DNA of 64,000 nucleotides from Colwellia sp. (GTDB lineage Bacteria; Pseudomonadota; Gammaproteobacteria; Enterobacterales; Alteromonadaceae), in assembly GCA_002733765.1 (NCBI GenBank), contig NVWU01000019.1, positions 29,690-93,689 of the forward strand. The letters are read 5' to 3'. This document shows positions 17,358-27,300 of the stretch, one piece after another (position 1 is the stretch's first letter; each line of letters opens with the position of its first letter). Below the pieces are notes generated by a model, which had not been told where the DNA came from, did not search any database, and worked only from the letters and a program-made list of their open reading frames with translations. Made by a program: the position numbers and the translations under genes.

Positions 17358-19004
17358 ATGAAATTTGACGCTATATTGATAGAGCCGCGGATCAAGGAAA
17401 TGACTGAAAAAGGGTCCTGGCAGGACAAAACAGTCAACGACTATTTTGATATTTGTTTGAAACAGTGTCCAGATAAATGTGCGGTGACATCAATTATTAT
17501 CGAGACTGGCGAGCGGACGGATTTAACTTATCGTCAATTGGATATTTTAGCCAATCAAATTGCTACTGGTCTATCCAAACTTGGTATTAACAGAAATGAC
17601 GTTGTTTCGTGTCAATTACCAAATTGTTGGCAATTTATTGCTACCTATTTGGGTTGTTCAAGAATTGGTGCCGTATTTAACCCCGTTATGCATATTTTTC
17701 GCGAGCGTGAGCTGTCTTTTATGCTCAAACATGGCGAAGTTAAGTTGTTTATTGTGCCAAAAATATTTCGTGGTTTTGATCATCAAGCCATGGCAATTGG
17801 GATGCAGTCTGAGCTTCCAGATTTAAAACATATAGTTGTTTTGGGTGGTGAGGATGAAGTGTCATTTGATACATTATTACTTGATCCGAATTTCATAGAC
17901 GAAGCAATACAAAATAATATTATTTTAAAAGAAGTACACTCGCCAAATGAAGTTTGTCAACTTATCTATACATCAGGCACCACGGGTGAACCCAAAGGTG
18001 TCATGCATACCGCGAATACGATGTATTCTAATCTTGTCCCATATGCAGCAAGGCTAGATCTAACCCATAATGATGTGGTGCTTATGGCTTCTCCTATGGC
18101 GCATCAAACCGGCTTTATGTATGGGTTGTTAATGCCAATTCAATTAGCTGCAAGTGTTGTCTTATTGGATAGTTGGGACAAGAAAATTGCTGCAACTATT
18201 ATTGATGAATTAGGTTGTAGTTTCACCATGGCATCAACACCTTTCTTGATGGATTTGGCCGATGCCGTTGAAGAATATCAAACAGATTGTAAATCTTTGA
18301 AAACATTTCTTTGTGCTGGAGCAGCCATACCAGGTGCGATAGTTGAACGTGCCAGACTAGTGTTAAGTGCAAAAATTGTCTCTGCTTGGGGAATGACAGA
18401 AAATGGTGCTGTGACTCTCATTAATTTGGATGATCCAGATGAATATGCTGTGAATTCAGATGGATATCCATTGGCTGGTATGGAAATTCAAATTCGTGAT
18501 CCCAATGGAAATGTAGTGCCCACAAATCATGAGGGTGAATTATTTGTTCGAGGGTGTTCAAATTTTGGCGGATATTTAAAGCGCGCACACCTGAATAATC
18601 AAGATGCGGATGGTTGGTTTGATACGGGTGATATCGCAAAAAAAAATAATAAAGAATATATTCGAATTTGCGGTCGTTCTAAAGATATTATTATCCGCGG
18701 AGCCGAAAATATACCGGTTGTTGAAATTGAAAATATACTATTTAAACATCCAAATATTTTGACCCTTGCCATTGTTGGTTATCCAGACGAGCGATTGGGA
18801 GAGCGGGCATGTGCCTTTGTGGTTGTCAAACCAGGTAAGAGCTTTGGGTTTGATGATATGATCAGTTTTCTCGATAAGCATCATGTTATTAAACAATATT
18901 TTCCCGAACGGTTAGAATTGAAAGACAATTTACCATCAACAGCTTCAGGGAAGGTACAAAAATTTTTGTTGCGTAATATTTTGCTTGAAAAAATGGAAAA
19001 TTAA
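17358..19004 (+). CDS. aliA: Cyclohexanecarboxylate-CoA ligase-like AMP-dependent synthetase
   Basis: The 548-residue protein has all the adenylation motifs. The P-loop is YTSGTTGEPKGVMHT near residue 205. SAWGMTENG near 342 and GWFDTGDIAKKNNKEYIRI near 420 follow, then GRSKDIIIRGAENI, and the C-terminal lysine motif PSTASGKVQKF. The family makes acyl-CoA from acid, ATP and CoA. Position next to the AliB-like dehydrogenase and badHI suggests activation of cyclohexanecarboxylate or a cyclohexene analogue, starting the pathway. Its ribosome site is GGGGAGG. Its stop overlaps the ATG of a truncated SDR (TAATG). Chemistry is secure; the exact acid is inference. Confidence 0.8.
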   Translation: MKFDAILIEPRIKEMTEKGSWQDKTVNDYFDICLKQCPDKCAVTSIIIETGERTDLTYRQLDILANQIATGLSKLGINRNDVVSCQLPNCWQFIATYLGCSRIGAVFNPVMHIFRERELSFMLKHGEVKLFIVPKIFRGFDHQAMAIGMQSELPDLKHIVVLGGEDEVSFDTLLLDPNFIDEAIQNNIILKEVHSPNEVCQLIYTSGTTGEPKGVMHTANTMYSNLVPYAARLDLTHNDVVLMASPMAHQTGFMYGLLMPIQLAASVVLLDSWDKKIAATIIDELGCSFTMASTPFLMDLADAVEEYQTDCKSLKTFLCAGAAIPGAIVERARLVLSAKIVSAWGMTENGAVTLINLDDPDEYAVNSDGYPLAGMEIQIRDPNGNVVPTNHEGELFVRGCSNFGGYLKRAHLNNQDADGWFDTGDIAKKNNKEYIRICGRSKDIIIRGAENIPVVEIENILFKHPNILTLAIVGYPDERLGERACAFVVVKPGKSFGFDDMISFLDKHHVIKQYFPERLELKDNLPSTASGKVQKFLLRNILLEKMEN

Positions 19005-19099
19005 TGCAGTTTTTAGATAAAACCGTATTGGTGACGGGAGCAGGCGGACCCATGGGTTTTGCGATTGCCCAAGTCACCATCATTACGTTACAGGCATAG
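19004..19099 (+). pseudogene. Truncated SDR (N-terminal stub)
   Basis: The ATG overlaps the ligase stop codon. The 31-codon frame starts like a short-chain dehydrogenase (LDKTVLVTGAGGPMGFAIA, with the NAD-binding glycines) and then ends at a TAG. Only the first beta-alpha unit remains, so the rest was deleted. Coupling to the ligase shows that an SDR once belonged to this operon, perhaps a further beta-oxidation 3-hydroxyacyl-CoA dehydrogenase. Confidence 0.75.
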
Positions 19100-19130
19100 A
19101 TCCAACAACAATTCACAAAGTTTTAAAAAG

Positions 19131-19516
19131 CACGATGTAAATTGATAATAATTTATCGTAAAAAAGTCAGGCTTTAAGTGATATGCCAATATTATTTCTG
19201 GTGAACGAGTTCAAATGGATACCTGTAAAATAACGCCTTTATCAATACAAATTAGTTAATGATTGTACTCGATATAGGATATTAAGGTTTTATAAACAGA
19301 TAACGTTTGTTGATACACTTGATTTTGTTGAAGCGGTTATCGACGGAGTGTCTTTTCCTATTAAAACTGATTGATAAGTCTTACTTCTCTATATGTTCTG
19401 GTGTGAAAGCTGATAAGCCGCTAGCCTTATTATTAAAAAAAGGTATAAAACAAAAAATCATGATGCGATAGTAGCAATAGTCGAGCTGTTGACATTATAA
19501 ATATCACTTAACGCTT
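19131..19516. other. Non-coding, apparently decayed stretch of about 390 bp
   Basis: No intact gene was found. Short open segments with coding-like residues (for example VDTLDFVEAVIDGVSF near 19307-19360) are broken by stops. This suggests remains of a gene lost downstream of the ligase operon. No family could be assigned. Confidence 0.45.
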
Positions 19517-20392
19517 TCAGTAATTCCAGGAAGCAGTCGCGGTAAAATCTACAAATTTAGTGATCTCTGTTAAATTTTCACTTTTTCCCCATTCTAAGCC
19601 AATCGTTCGTTTACTCTGGTCTTCTGCCAGTGGCAGTGTCGTAATCCTAGATGAAGTGTAATGCTGCGGCACAATGGTAATGCCAACTTCAGCTTCTACT
19701 AGTGCTAATGCACGTTCATCCTGATTAGTGACATAAGCCATATTCAATTGCACATTATGCTGCTTAAGCAAGTTCTCAAACACTGGTCTATGTTCACATT
19801 GAATACGGGCAATGAATAGTTCATCGTTTAAATCTTTAATACTGACAAAAGTAGATCTGCTCAAATGATGATCCCGTGCCATGGCAACTACATAGGGCTC
19901 TGAGAATAACTCTTTCGAATAAATGAACTGACGATTAGCGGGTGACTTTTCTTGCAATATTGTTAGCGCCAGATCAATTCTTCCTTCGCGCTCTAGCTTG
20001 TGTATCTCGGCCGCACTGGCATCAATAATATGAAGTTTTAAATCAGGATTTTCTAAACGATATTGCTTAATTAATCGGGTTACAAAGGTAATTGAAAGTG
20101 TATTAATTACCCCTAATTGAAGCCTACGTTGTACATCATGCTGTTTTAATTCATCCTTAGCTCTGGCACATTCTCCTACAATAAGCTTTGCCCTTTGAAG
20201 CAGTTTTCGTCCTGCTGGCGTGAGTACTACATTGCGTTTATTACGAATAAATAGCTTAACACCGACCTCAGTTTCCAGTTTAGATATTGAGGAAGATAGC
20301 GCTGGTTGCGATACAAAAGCACGCTCTGCTCCCCTAGTAAAGCTTTCTGATTCAGCGGCGGCTAAAAAATAACGTAATTGTTGTATTTCCAT
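19517..20392 (-). CDS. LysR-type transcriptional regulator
   Basis: Start is taken at ATG 20392, which gives the canonical N-terminus MEIQQLRYFLAAAESESFTR and has AAAGG 7 bp upstream. The helix-turn-helix covers about residues 15-60 (AERAFVSQPALSSSISKLETEVG). Residues 90-290 form the periplasmic-binding-like effector domain. LysR proteins usually activate a divergent gene with a small-molecule inducer, here the isomerase-like gene at 20551 across a 158-bp spacer. The inducer is unknown. Length (291 residues) is normal. Confidence 0.9.
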   Translation of the reverse strand: MEIQQLRYFLAAAESESFTRGAERAFVSQPALSSSISKLETEVGVKLFIRNKRNVVLTPAGRKLLQRAKLIVGECARAKDELKQHDVQRRLQLGVINTLSITFVTRLIKQYRLENPDLKLHIIDASAAEIHKLEREGRIDLALTILQEKSPANRQFIYSKELFSEPYVVAMARDHHLSRSTFVSIKDLNDELFIARIQCEHRPVFENLLKQHNVQLNMAYVTNQDERALALVEAEVGITIVPQHYTSSRITTLPLAEDQSKRTIGLEWGKSENLTEITKFVDFTATASWNY

Positions 20393-20550
20393 GTCATAAC
20401 CTTTACTTATCATTATGATTAAAATAATTAATTTTACTTATTATAAATGAAGCATTAGATTGTTATCAACCGATAGATGATAAATGAGATAGAAAAGAAG
20501 CTGAAGTTGAATACTAACGATGCACTCAAAAAATAACAAAGGACAATCCA

Positions 20551-21138
20551 ATGACAAAAACTGTTGATTTTTACTATGACTATATTAGCCCCGCTTCTTA
20601 CTTAGCCTGGACACAATTGACTGATATATGTAAACGTCATAATGCTAGTATAAATTATAAACCGGTGTTTCTAGGGGGTATACTCAAGGCCAATGCTTCT
20701 AATAGTCCGGTGTTAATTCCGGCAAAATGGGAGTGGATGAAAGCTGACCTTTTTCGCTACGCCGAGTATTACAATGTTCCTTATCAGCTTAATCCACATT
20801 TTATTTTTAGTACACTTAACGCACTGCGCGGCGCTATTTGGGCCTTATCAAATAATCAAATTGAAGCTTACAATCAAGCAATGTTCAATGCGGCTTGGGT
20901 TGATGGTAAAGACCTCTCAGATAATAATGTATTGGCTGACATACTCGAAGAAGCGGGTATTGAGTCCGCTACTGTATTGGAGGCTATGACTAACTTAGAA
21001 GTAAAATCAGCATTAATTCAGTCAACAGAAGAGGCGGTAAAACTAGGTATATTTGGAGCACCTTCTATGATTGTTGATGGAGAAATGTTCTTTGGGCAGG
21101 ATAGGTTGATCTGGGTTGAACGAGCACTTTCTAAGTAG
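20551..21138 (+). CDS. 2-hydroxychromene-2-carboxylate isomerase-like DsbA-family protein
   Basis: The 195-residue protein begins with VDFYYDYISPASYLAW, where a serine replaces the CxxC of thiol oxidoreductases. It contains GIFGAPSMIVDGEMFFGQDRL near 170, the signature of the kappa-GST-like HCCA isomerase family. Some members isomerise 2-hydroxychromene-2-carboxylate in naphthalene breakdown using glutathione; many others have unknown substrates. It is divergent from and probably controlled by the LysR gene. No other naphthalene gene is nearby, so an aromatic role is not established. The ribosome site AAAGGA precedes the ATG. Confidence 0.85.
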   Translation: MTKTVDFYYDYISPASYLAWTQLTDICKRHNASINYKPVFLGGILKANASNSPVLIPAKWEWMKADLFRYAEYYNVPYQLNPHFIFSTLNALRGAIWALSNNQIEAYNQAMFNAAWVDGKDLSDNNVLADILEEAGIESATVLEAMTNLEVKSALIQSTEEAVKLGIFGAPSMIVDGEMFFGQDRLIWVERALSK

Positions 21139-21173
21139 TTATTATTAAAAGCGTAAACGTAGACTTATAGCAT

Positions 21174-21590
21174 TTATTTATCGCTAGTAAGCTGGTCTTG
21201 CTTTATTTTTTTCATTTTAAATTTCTGTATTTTTCCAGTGACGGTTATTGGGTACTCAGTAACAAAGTCTATATGTAGAGGTGTTTTAAAGTGCGCTTGT
21301 TTCTGTTTGACCGTAGCCAATGATAAGGTTTTTTAAATTCATCTTTTCGATAAGACGATTCATCAGTTCTATAGGGCAAGTGGCACCAGCCATCATCCCT
21401 GTTCTTAATGACGGTACATCGTAATTATCAAATTTAGGATGATCTAATTCGACCATGAACATGGTTGAAACGCCGTGTAATGCAGTACACTTTTCTTTTT
21501 CAACAGCTTGTAATGTTTTTAATGGTTCAAATGCTTCGGATGGAAAAACCATGGTTGCACCATGACTTATTTGAGTAATAACCGATACTA
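21174..21590 (-). pseudogene. Acyl-CoA synthetase relic with internal deletion
   Basis: The minus strand reads as the middle of an acyl-CoA ligase (SHGATMVFPSEAFEP, then LHGVSTMFMVELDHPKF, then YGQTETSA). It then jumps, with a frame change near 21300, to the ligase C-terminus ([15 protein letters not shown] and [12 protein letters not shown]). The N-terminal half and the ATP-binding P-loop region are absent, as is the segment between YGQTETS and the C-terminal lysine motif. Its 5' end abuts the stop of the TauE gene. A typical end-stage pseudogene. Confidence 0.85.
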
Positions 21591-21594
21591 AACA

Positions 21595-22392
21595 CTAGCC
21601 TGCATAAATATCAAAAAAGAAATACAGTGTGGTAGCAATGCTAGCCACAATAACAAAGTATCTGACATGTTTTTGGGGGAGTTGGCGTGATACATGCGCG
21701 GCAACATAGCCTCCGGCTAAAGTACCAGACAATACAATAGTGCCTTCATACCAAGCAATTACATCATTATAAATAAAGAGTGCAATGGCAATCAGTGATA
21801 CAGCCGATGATATTAATAGTTTTAAGCCATTCATGGCATTAATATTGGTGTGGCCAGCTAAGGCTAAATAGCTGAGTGTAATTATTCCCAATCCTGCATT
21901 GAAAAATCCACCATAGGTTGACACCCCTAAGAGTATTATTAACAATAAAATTCCGCCGATAGATGATGCGTGTCGATGATTGGCGGCCATTTTTTTAAGA
22001 CTGGTATTAATTTGTCCGCCAAAAATAAATAGTACGGTAGCAAATAACAGTAACCAAGGGATGGCCTCTCGAAATACGGCTTCAGGTGTTTGCAATAATA
22101 GCCAGGCTCCAGAAATACCGCCGATTAAGCCGATGATTATAATGAGGAGTAGTTCATCTCTATGATCAGCAATTTCTTTTCGAAAGGCATAAGTACCGCT
22201 AATATACCCGGCACATGAGGCAAAGGTATTGGTCGCATTGGCTATAATCGGAGGAATGCCGACAAAGATAAGAGCGGGAAATGTAATGAAACTTCCGCCA
22301 CCAGCAATTGAGTTTAGAACACCGCCAAAAAAGCCTGCGAGGAACAGAAATAGTAGTTCAAGTGACATTGTTAACAATAATCCTGTCAACAT
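21595..22392 (-). CDS. TauE/SafE (DUF81) family membrane permease
   Basis: The 265-residue protein has about eight membrane helices. It carries the family hallmark at the start (FFGGVLNSIAGGGSFITFPAL, with NATN following) and the second-half repeat GGFFNAGLGIITL near 165. Members export or import sulfite, sulfoacetate or other small anions. Nothing nearby names the substrate. ATG 22392 lacks a ribosome site; ATG 22368 (residue 9) has a distant AGGA and may be the true start. It is separated by 334 bp from purU and is probably monocistronic. Confidence 0.85.
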   Translation of the reverse strand: MLTGLLLTMSLELLFLFLAGFFGGVLNSIAGGGSFITFPALIFVGIPPIIANATNTFASCAGYISGTYAFRKEIADHRDELLLIIIIGLIGGISGAWLLLQTPEAVFREAIPWLLLFATVLFIFGGQINTSLKKMAANHRHASSIGGILLLIILLGVSTYGGFFNAGLGIITLSYLALAGHTNINAMNGLKLLISSAVSLIAIALFIYNDVIAWYEGTIVLSGTLAGGYVAAHVSRQLPQKHVRYFVIVASIATTLYFFFDIYAG

Positions 22393-22673
22393 GAAAAGGG
22401 GCTAGACGATAGCATATTTGCATTGAATCCAATAGATTAAATGCATTAGACGGGGTGATTTTATAACGTTGGATACAAAGAAATAATGTGATTATTTAGG
22501 AAAGGAAAATCAGTATAAAAAATAAAGCGGGAGGTGTTTTTTTGTTACGGCAGGAGAATTAACAGAAAAATGATCAATGAATATTTATCACATCATTTTG
22601 ATGAAAAGATGAAGATAACGTTGGTGTTGAATGATAAATGCGGGGTTAAATGAGAGGACTATTAATCCTCAAA
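22393..22673. other. Spacer between the TauE-like gene and the purU terminator
   Basis: Apart from the terminator at its right side, about 280 bases show no gene. It should contain the promoter for the leftward permease gene; no specific motif was recognised. Confidence 0.5.
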
Positions 22674-22697
22674 AAGAAGCTACCGCCTTTAGACGGT
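22674..22697 (-). terminator. Terminator of purU
   Basis: On the minus strand TACCGTC-TAAA-GGCGGTA forms a 7-bp stem with one G-U pair, followed by GCTTCTTTTT. It lies about 30 bp downstream of the purU stop codon. Confidence 0.7.
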
Positions 22698-22726
22698 ATC
22701 TAGTTCAGTTAATTACGCTATTGGTA

Positions 22727-23605
22727 TTATTTACCAAATACGACGGCTTTTTTACCATGTAAGAAAATGCGATGCTCAATATGACAACGAACCGCGCGAG
22801 ACAAGGTTAAACATTCTATATCACGTCCTTTAGCCGCTAAATCTTGCGGATAATAGCTGTGATCAACTGTCTCAACGCCTTGGCTAATGATTGGCCCTTC
22901 ATCGAGATCATCACTCACATAATGCGCGGTAGCGCCAACAAGTTTAATGCCACGATCATAGGCTTGATAATAAGGTCTAGCGCCTTTAAAACCAGGCAAT
23001 AATGAATGATGAATATTAATAGCTTTACCCGAAAGTTTTTTACACATTTCACTAGAAAGCACTTGCATATAACGTGCTAATACCACTAAGTCGGCTTCAC
23101 AATCTTGAATGATCTGCCAAACCTTGGCTTCTTGTTCTGGCTTGGTTTCTTTACTGATAGGCAAATGATAATAAGGAATGTCATGCCATTTTGCTAGCGC
23201 TTCTAAATCAGGATGATTAGAAATGATCGCCGGAATTTCAATATTGAGATCGCCAGTGCGATATCGATATAATAAATCATTAAGACAATGATCGTGCTTT
23301 GACACCATGATCACTACTTTGGATTTATAAGGGCTTGATGCCAGTTGCCATTGCATCTCAAATTCACTGGCTCGTTGTTCAAATTGCTGGCAAAAATCTT
23401 CTCGGTTAAATTCTGTAGCGGTATCGGCTCTAAATTCTATACGGATAAAAAAACGATCTTTATCCGTATCATCAAACGAATGAATTTCATTAATATAAAA
23501 CCCATTTTCAAACAAAAAACGGGTAACAACATCAACCGTGCCTGGTCGGCTAGGGCAGTTTGCGGTGATAATGTGAGTTTGTGGTACTGGATTGATATCG
23601 GACAT
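22727..23605 (-). CDS. purU: Formyltetrahydrofolate deformylase
   Basis: The 292-residue protein has an N-terminal ACT domain (ITANCPSRPGTVDVVTRFL, residues 13-31) and a C-terminal formyl-THF hydrolase domain. The latter carries NIHHSLLPGFKGARPY near 208-223 and GATAHYVSDDLDEGPII near 234-250, with the catalytic His/Asp/Asn residues of the family. PurU hydrolyses 10-formyl-THF to formate and THF. Here it releases the one-carbon units made by sarcosine oxidase as formate for the Fds complex encoded at 36.4-42.6 kb. Ribosome site GAGGAACG. A palindromic repeat lies between it and soxG, so it may have its own promoter or a processed transcript. Confidence 0.95.
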   Translation of the reverse strand: MSDINPVPQTHIITANCPSRPGTVDVVTRFLFENGFYINEIHSFDDTDKDRFFIRIEFRADTATEFNREDFCQQFEQRASEFEMQWQLASSPYKSKVVIMVSKHDHCLNDLLYRYRTGDLNIEIPAIISNHPDLEALAKWHDIPYYHLPISKETKPEQEAKVWQIIQDCEADLVVLARYMQVLSSEMCKKLSGKAINIHHSLLPGFKGARPYYQAYDRGIKLVGATAHYVSDDLDEGPIISQGVETVDHSYYPQDLAAKGRDIECLTLSRAVRCHIEHRIFLHGKKAVVFGK

Positions 23606-23642
23606 TTTCGTTCCTCTATTTTTATTTAAAAACCGCTAAAGC

Positions 23643-23700
23643 TGATTAATACCAATTGCAGTAATGAATAGATCATTCATTATTTCATTTGGTATAATCA
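23643..23700. repeat. Palindromic repeat element (REP/MITE-like) between soxG and purU
   Basis: The segment starts GATTAATACCAATTG and ends ATTTGGTATAATC. Its two halves are nearly reverse complements, so the whole 58 bp can fold into one long hairpin. A 30-bp half-copy with two differences occurs at 35917-35946 (AATACCAGTTGAAG and onward). Dispersed copies of such elements are common in Alteromonadales genomes. Confidence 0.65.
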
Positions 23701-23779
23701 AACGTGAGCGGTTTTGTTATTATTGCTACATCCCCTTAACGCATTGAAACAATGGTTTTAAAGGGGATGCTAGTGCTAT

Positions 23780-24376
23780 TTAAACAATGGTTAGGCCGTA
23801 TTCTTGGCTACCTTGTTGGATCCATAACCAAACATAGTCAGAAAAGCTACGACGCACAACCAGTTGAAATTTGTCTTCGCTAACGCGCAAGATATGTGCA
23901 CCCGTTTTAGCAAACGTGGTACCAACAACCTTACCAACAGGAAAGCTATCAAGGTGTAAATCATAACCAGTCGATTTTTTCATTAGCTCGATAACATTGC
24001 TGCCACTCAATTCTAGTATAGTTTGCGCACCGCTAATATCACTGACCGCAAAGTGGCCTTTTAGATAAGAGCGGAGTTTTTGCTCGACATCATATTCACT
24101 GCCTGAAGCAACAACAATCAACCACTCATCAGGCGCTAACCACATAATTTGGGCAAGTGTACTTTTAGCACTACTACAAGGTGTGATTGGTAGTGCCACC
24201 CCTAAAGCTTCTTTGACACCAGCCAAAAACTCGGCATCTTGAGAGTTGCCACGTAAGTTAAGGTGACCCAATAAGGCGGCCTCATGCAAAATAATACCGC
24301 CAGAGTTTGATTGCCCAATTAATTGATCAAGCTGAGCATGGTGCAACGGTGATTCTACCTGGATTGAATTAGACAT
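23780..24376 (-). CDS. soxG: Sarcosine oxidase gamma subunit
   Basis: The start is placed at ATG 24376 (MSNSIQVESPLHHAQL), overlapping the soxA stop by 8 bp, giving 198 residues. An upstream in-frame start would run deep into soxA. The protein matches the gamma chain of heterotetrameric sarcosine oxidase, with motifs LNLRGN, WLAPDEWLIV near 110, and LSGSNVIELMKKSTGYDLHLDSFP near 150. Gamma stabilises the alphabetagammadelta complex that demethylates sarcosine to glycine, making 5,10-methylene-THF and hydrogen peroxide. Last gene of the soxBDAG string. Confidence 0.92.
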   Translation of the reverse strand: MSNSIQVESPLHHAQLDQLIGQSNSGGIILHEAALLGHLNLRGNSQDAEFLAGVKEALGVALPITPCSSAKSTLAQIMWLAPDEWLIVVASGSEYDVEQKLRSYLKGHFAVSDISGAQTILELSGSNVIELMKKSTGYDLHLDSFPVGKVVGTTFAKTGAHILRVSEDKFQLVVRRSFSDYVWLWIQQGSQEYGLTIV

Positions 24377-27300
24377 TTTGACGGTCTCCCTTTGGATCAT
24401 AAAATACTGGGCTGCAAATTTCAGCTTCAACGGTGGTGCCATCACTTAATGGCAAGAATACACTTTCGCCTTTACGGCTAATGCCACCTTTAACGACGGC
24501 TAAAGCAAAAGAATATCCCATACAAGCACTGTAATAACTTGAGGTGACATGGCCAACCATCGTCATTGGAATACTTTGATTTTTCTCAAAGACGATTTGT
24601 GCGCCTTCAGGTAATACAAATTTTGGATCTTTTGGTTTCAACCCTACCATTTGTTTACGATCGTCACGTTTATTATCAAATCGGGTCCAAGAGCGTTTAC
24701 CAATAAAGCTAAACTCTTTCTTCTTCCCAACTACCCAATCCATATCTAAATCTTGAGGCGTCACCGAGCCATCAGTGTCTTGTCCAACAATGATAAAGCC
24801 TTTTTCTGCCCGTAAAATATGCATGGTTTCAGTACCGTACGGGGTAATATTAAATTCTTCACCCGCCGCCATTACCGCTTTCCAAGTATGCATACCGAAG
24901 TTCGCTTGCACGTTAATTTCAAAAGACAGTTCGCCAGTAAAAGAAATACGGAAAATACGTGCTTTAACACCTGCAACTGTTGCTGCGCGCCAGTCCATAT
25001 ATTTGAAACTGTCATTACTGACATCAATGTCACAAATTTTTTCTAATACTTTACGTGAATTAGGCCCAGAGATGGTCATCGTTGACCAATGATCAGTTAC
25101 GGTTGAGAAATACACCTCCAGTTCAGGCCATTCGGTTTGATGCCATAGCTCTAACCATTGCAATACGCCTGCCGCGCCGCCTGTGGTGGTGGTCATAATA
25201 AAACGATTTTCTTCAAGACATACGGTAACGCCATCATCAAAGACCATACCGTCTTCTTTACACATCACTCCGTAGCGACATTTTCCTACGCCTAACTTGC
25301 TCCATGGGTTGGTATAAACACGGTTTAAAAATTCTCGTGCGTCTTTGCCTTGGATATCAATTTTACCTAAGGTGGAAGCATCTAAAATGCCGACACTGTT
25401 ACGTGTCGCCAAACACTCACGTTCAAGTGACTGTTGCATGGTTTCACCCGGTTGAGGGAAATACCAAGGACGTTTCCATTGGCCAACATCTTCAAACTCA
25501 GCGCCATTATCAAGATGCCATTTGTGCATGGCACTAAAACGTGCAGGATCAAATAAATGCTTAACATCGGCGCCGGCTAATGCACCAAACGTTGTTGGTG
25601 TATACATTGGACGGAAGATTGTTGTGCCGGTTTCAGGAATTGTTTTACCTAACGATTTAGCCGTAATAGCCATGCCGTTGATATTACCTAACTTACCTTG
25701 ATCGGTACCAAAACCTAAGGCAGTGTAGCGTTTAACATGCTCGATAGATTCAAAACCTTCACGATTTGCCAGTTCAATACCAGCGGCCGTGACATCATTT
25801 TGATAATCGACAAATTGCTTAGGCGCTCGACTGGTTTTTTTCACGTGCGGTATGTGAAATAATGCCATTGAGACATCTTCTTGTGGATCGGTTGTTTTCG
25901 GTAATTGACCGGTATAACGTCCTTCACCTTTGCCCGCGGCTTGTGCAGCCACTGCGCCGGTAGTGAAACCATCACTGATCACTTTCGATAAAGCGTAAAC
26001 GCCTTCAAGTCCACCGCAACTATGCTGTTGTTGTACGGTATCACCCGGTACAAACCCAGCAATCTCATCTTTCCAAACCGGACGAGAGCCAGTATGTGAT
26101 GATAAATGAATAACGGGGCTCCAACCGCCAGAGCTAGCAACCGTATCACAAGAAAAATGTTTCGCCGCACCTGTAACGCTATGATTCTCTGGATTTATTG
26201 GCGCAATATCAACACCTTTAACGCGTTTGCCGCCTTTGACTTCAATAACAGCATGACCAAAAATGACGTTAATGCCTAGTTGCTTGGCTTTATTCACCAA
26301 TTCGCCACTTGATGCTTTACGAGTATCAACGATGGTCACTACTTGGCGACCTGCTTGATGCCAGTCGATAGCCGTTTTGTAAGCATTGTCGTTAGTGGTC
26401 ATTAAGACTAATTTGTTACCCGGCACAACATCATAACGATTAATATAGGTAGAGACCGCGTTCGCTAGCATACACCCTGGCACGTCATTATTACCGTATA
26501 CCAAAGGACGCTCATGAGCTCCAGTGGCTAAAATAACTTGTTTTGCTCTTACTTTGTGCACACGTTGACGGGTACTTTGTAACTGATGCTCACCTAAATG
26601 GTCGGTGCGGCGTTCGTTTATACCGACTAGGTTATGATCGTAATAACCAAAAACAGTACTGCGTGGTAATAACATGACGTTGTCCATATCGCTAAGCTGC
26701 GCCACTGTTTTTTCAACCCATTGACTGGGTAGCTGACCGTCTATTTGCTGGGTAGAGCATAATAAACTGCCACCAAATTCATTTTGTTCATCACTAATAA
26801 TAACGCGTGCGCCAGTTTGTGCCGCAGACAATGCTGCTGCTAACCCTGCAGGGCCACCGCCAACAATCATCACATCACAATGATGATGCATTTTGTCATA
26901 ACTGTCTGGATCGCTTTGTTGTGGACTAGCCCCTAAGCCAGCACCTTTGCGGATCAAGTGTTCATAAGACATCCATAATGATTGCGGAAACATAAAGGTT
27001 TTATAATAAAATCCAGGTGGCATCATTGAGCCACCTAGCTTGCCAACTGTTGCCATTAAATCGAAGTTAACATTAGGCCAACCGTTAGTCGAGCTTGCAG
27101 TCAGCCCTTGATAAAGATCGGTTTGTGTTGCTCTTGGATTTGGAATAGTAGTCGCTTGGCTCGAACCAATTTGGAAAATTGCATTAGGCTCTTGCGAGTC
27201 ACTGGTAATGATACCGCGGGGACGTGAATATTTAAAACTACGTCCTACTACATCAACACCGTTGGCTAGCAAGGCTGACGCGACGGTATCACCTTCAAAG

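Noticed and set aside
20551..21138. Naphthalene degradation gene set around the HCCA isomerase-like protein
   Set aside because: No dioxygenase or aldolase is nearby; the isomerase family includes many members of unknown role.
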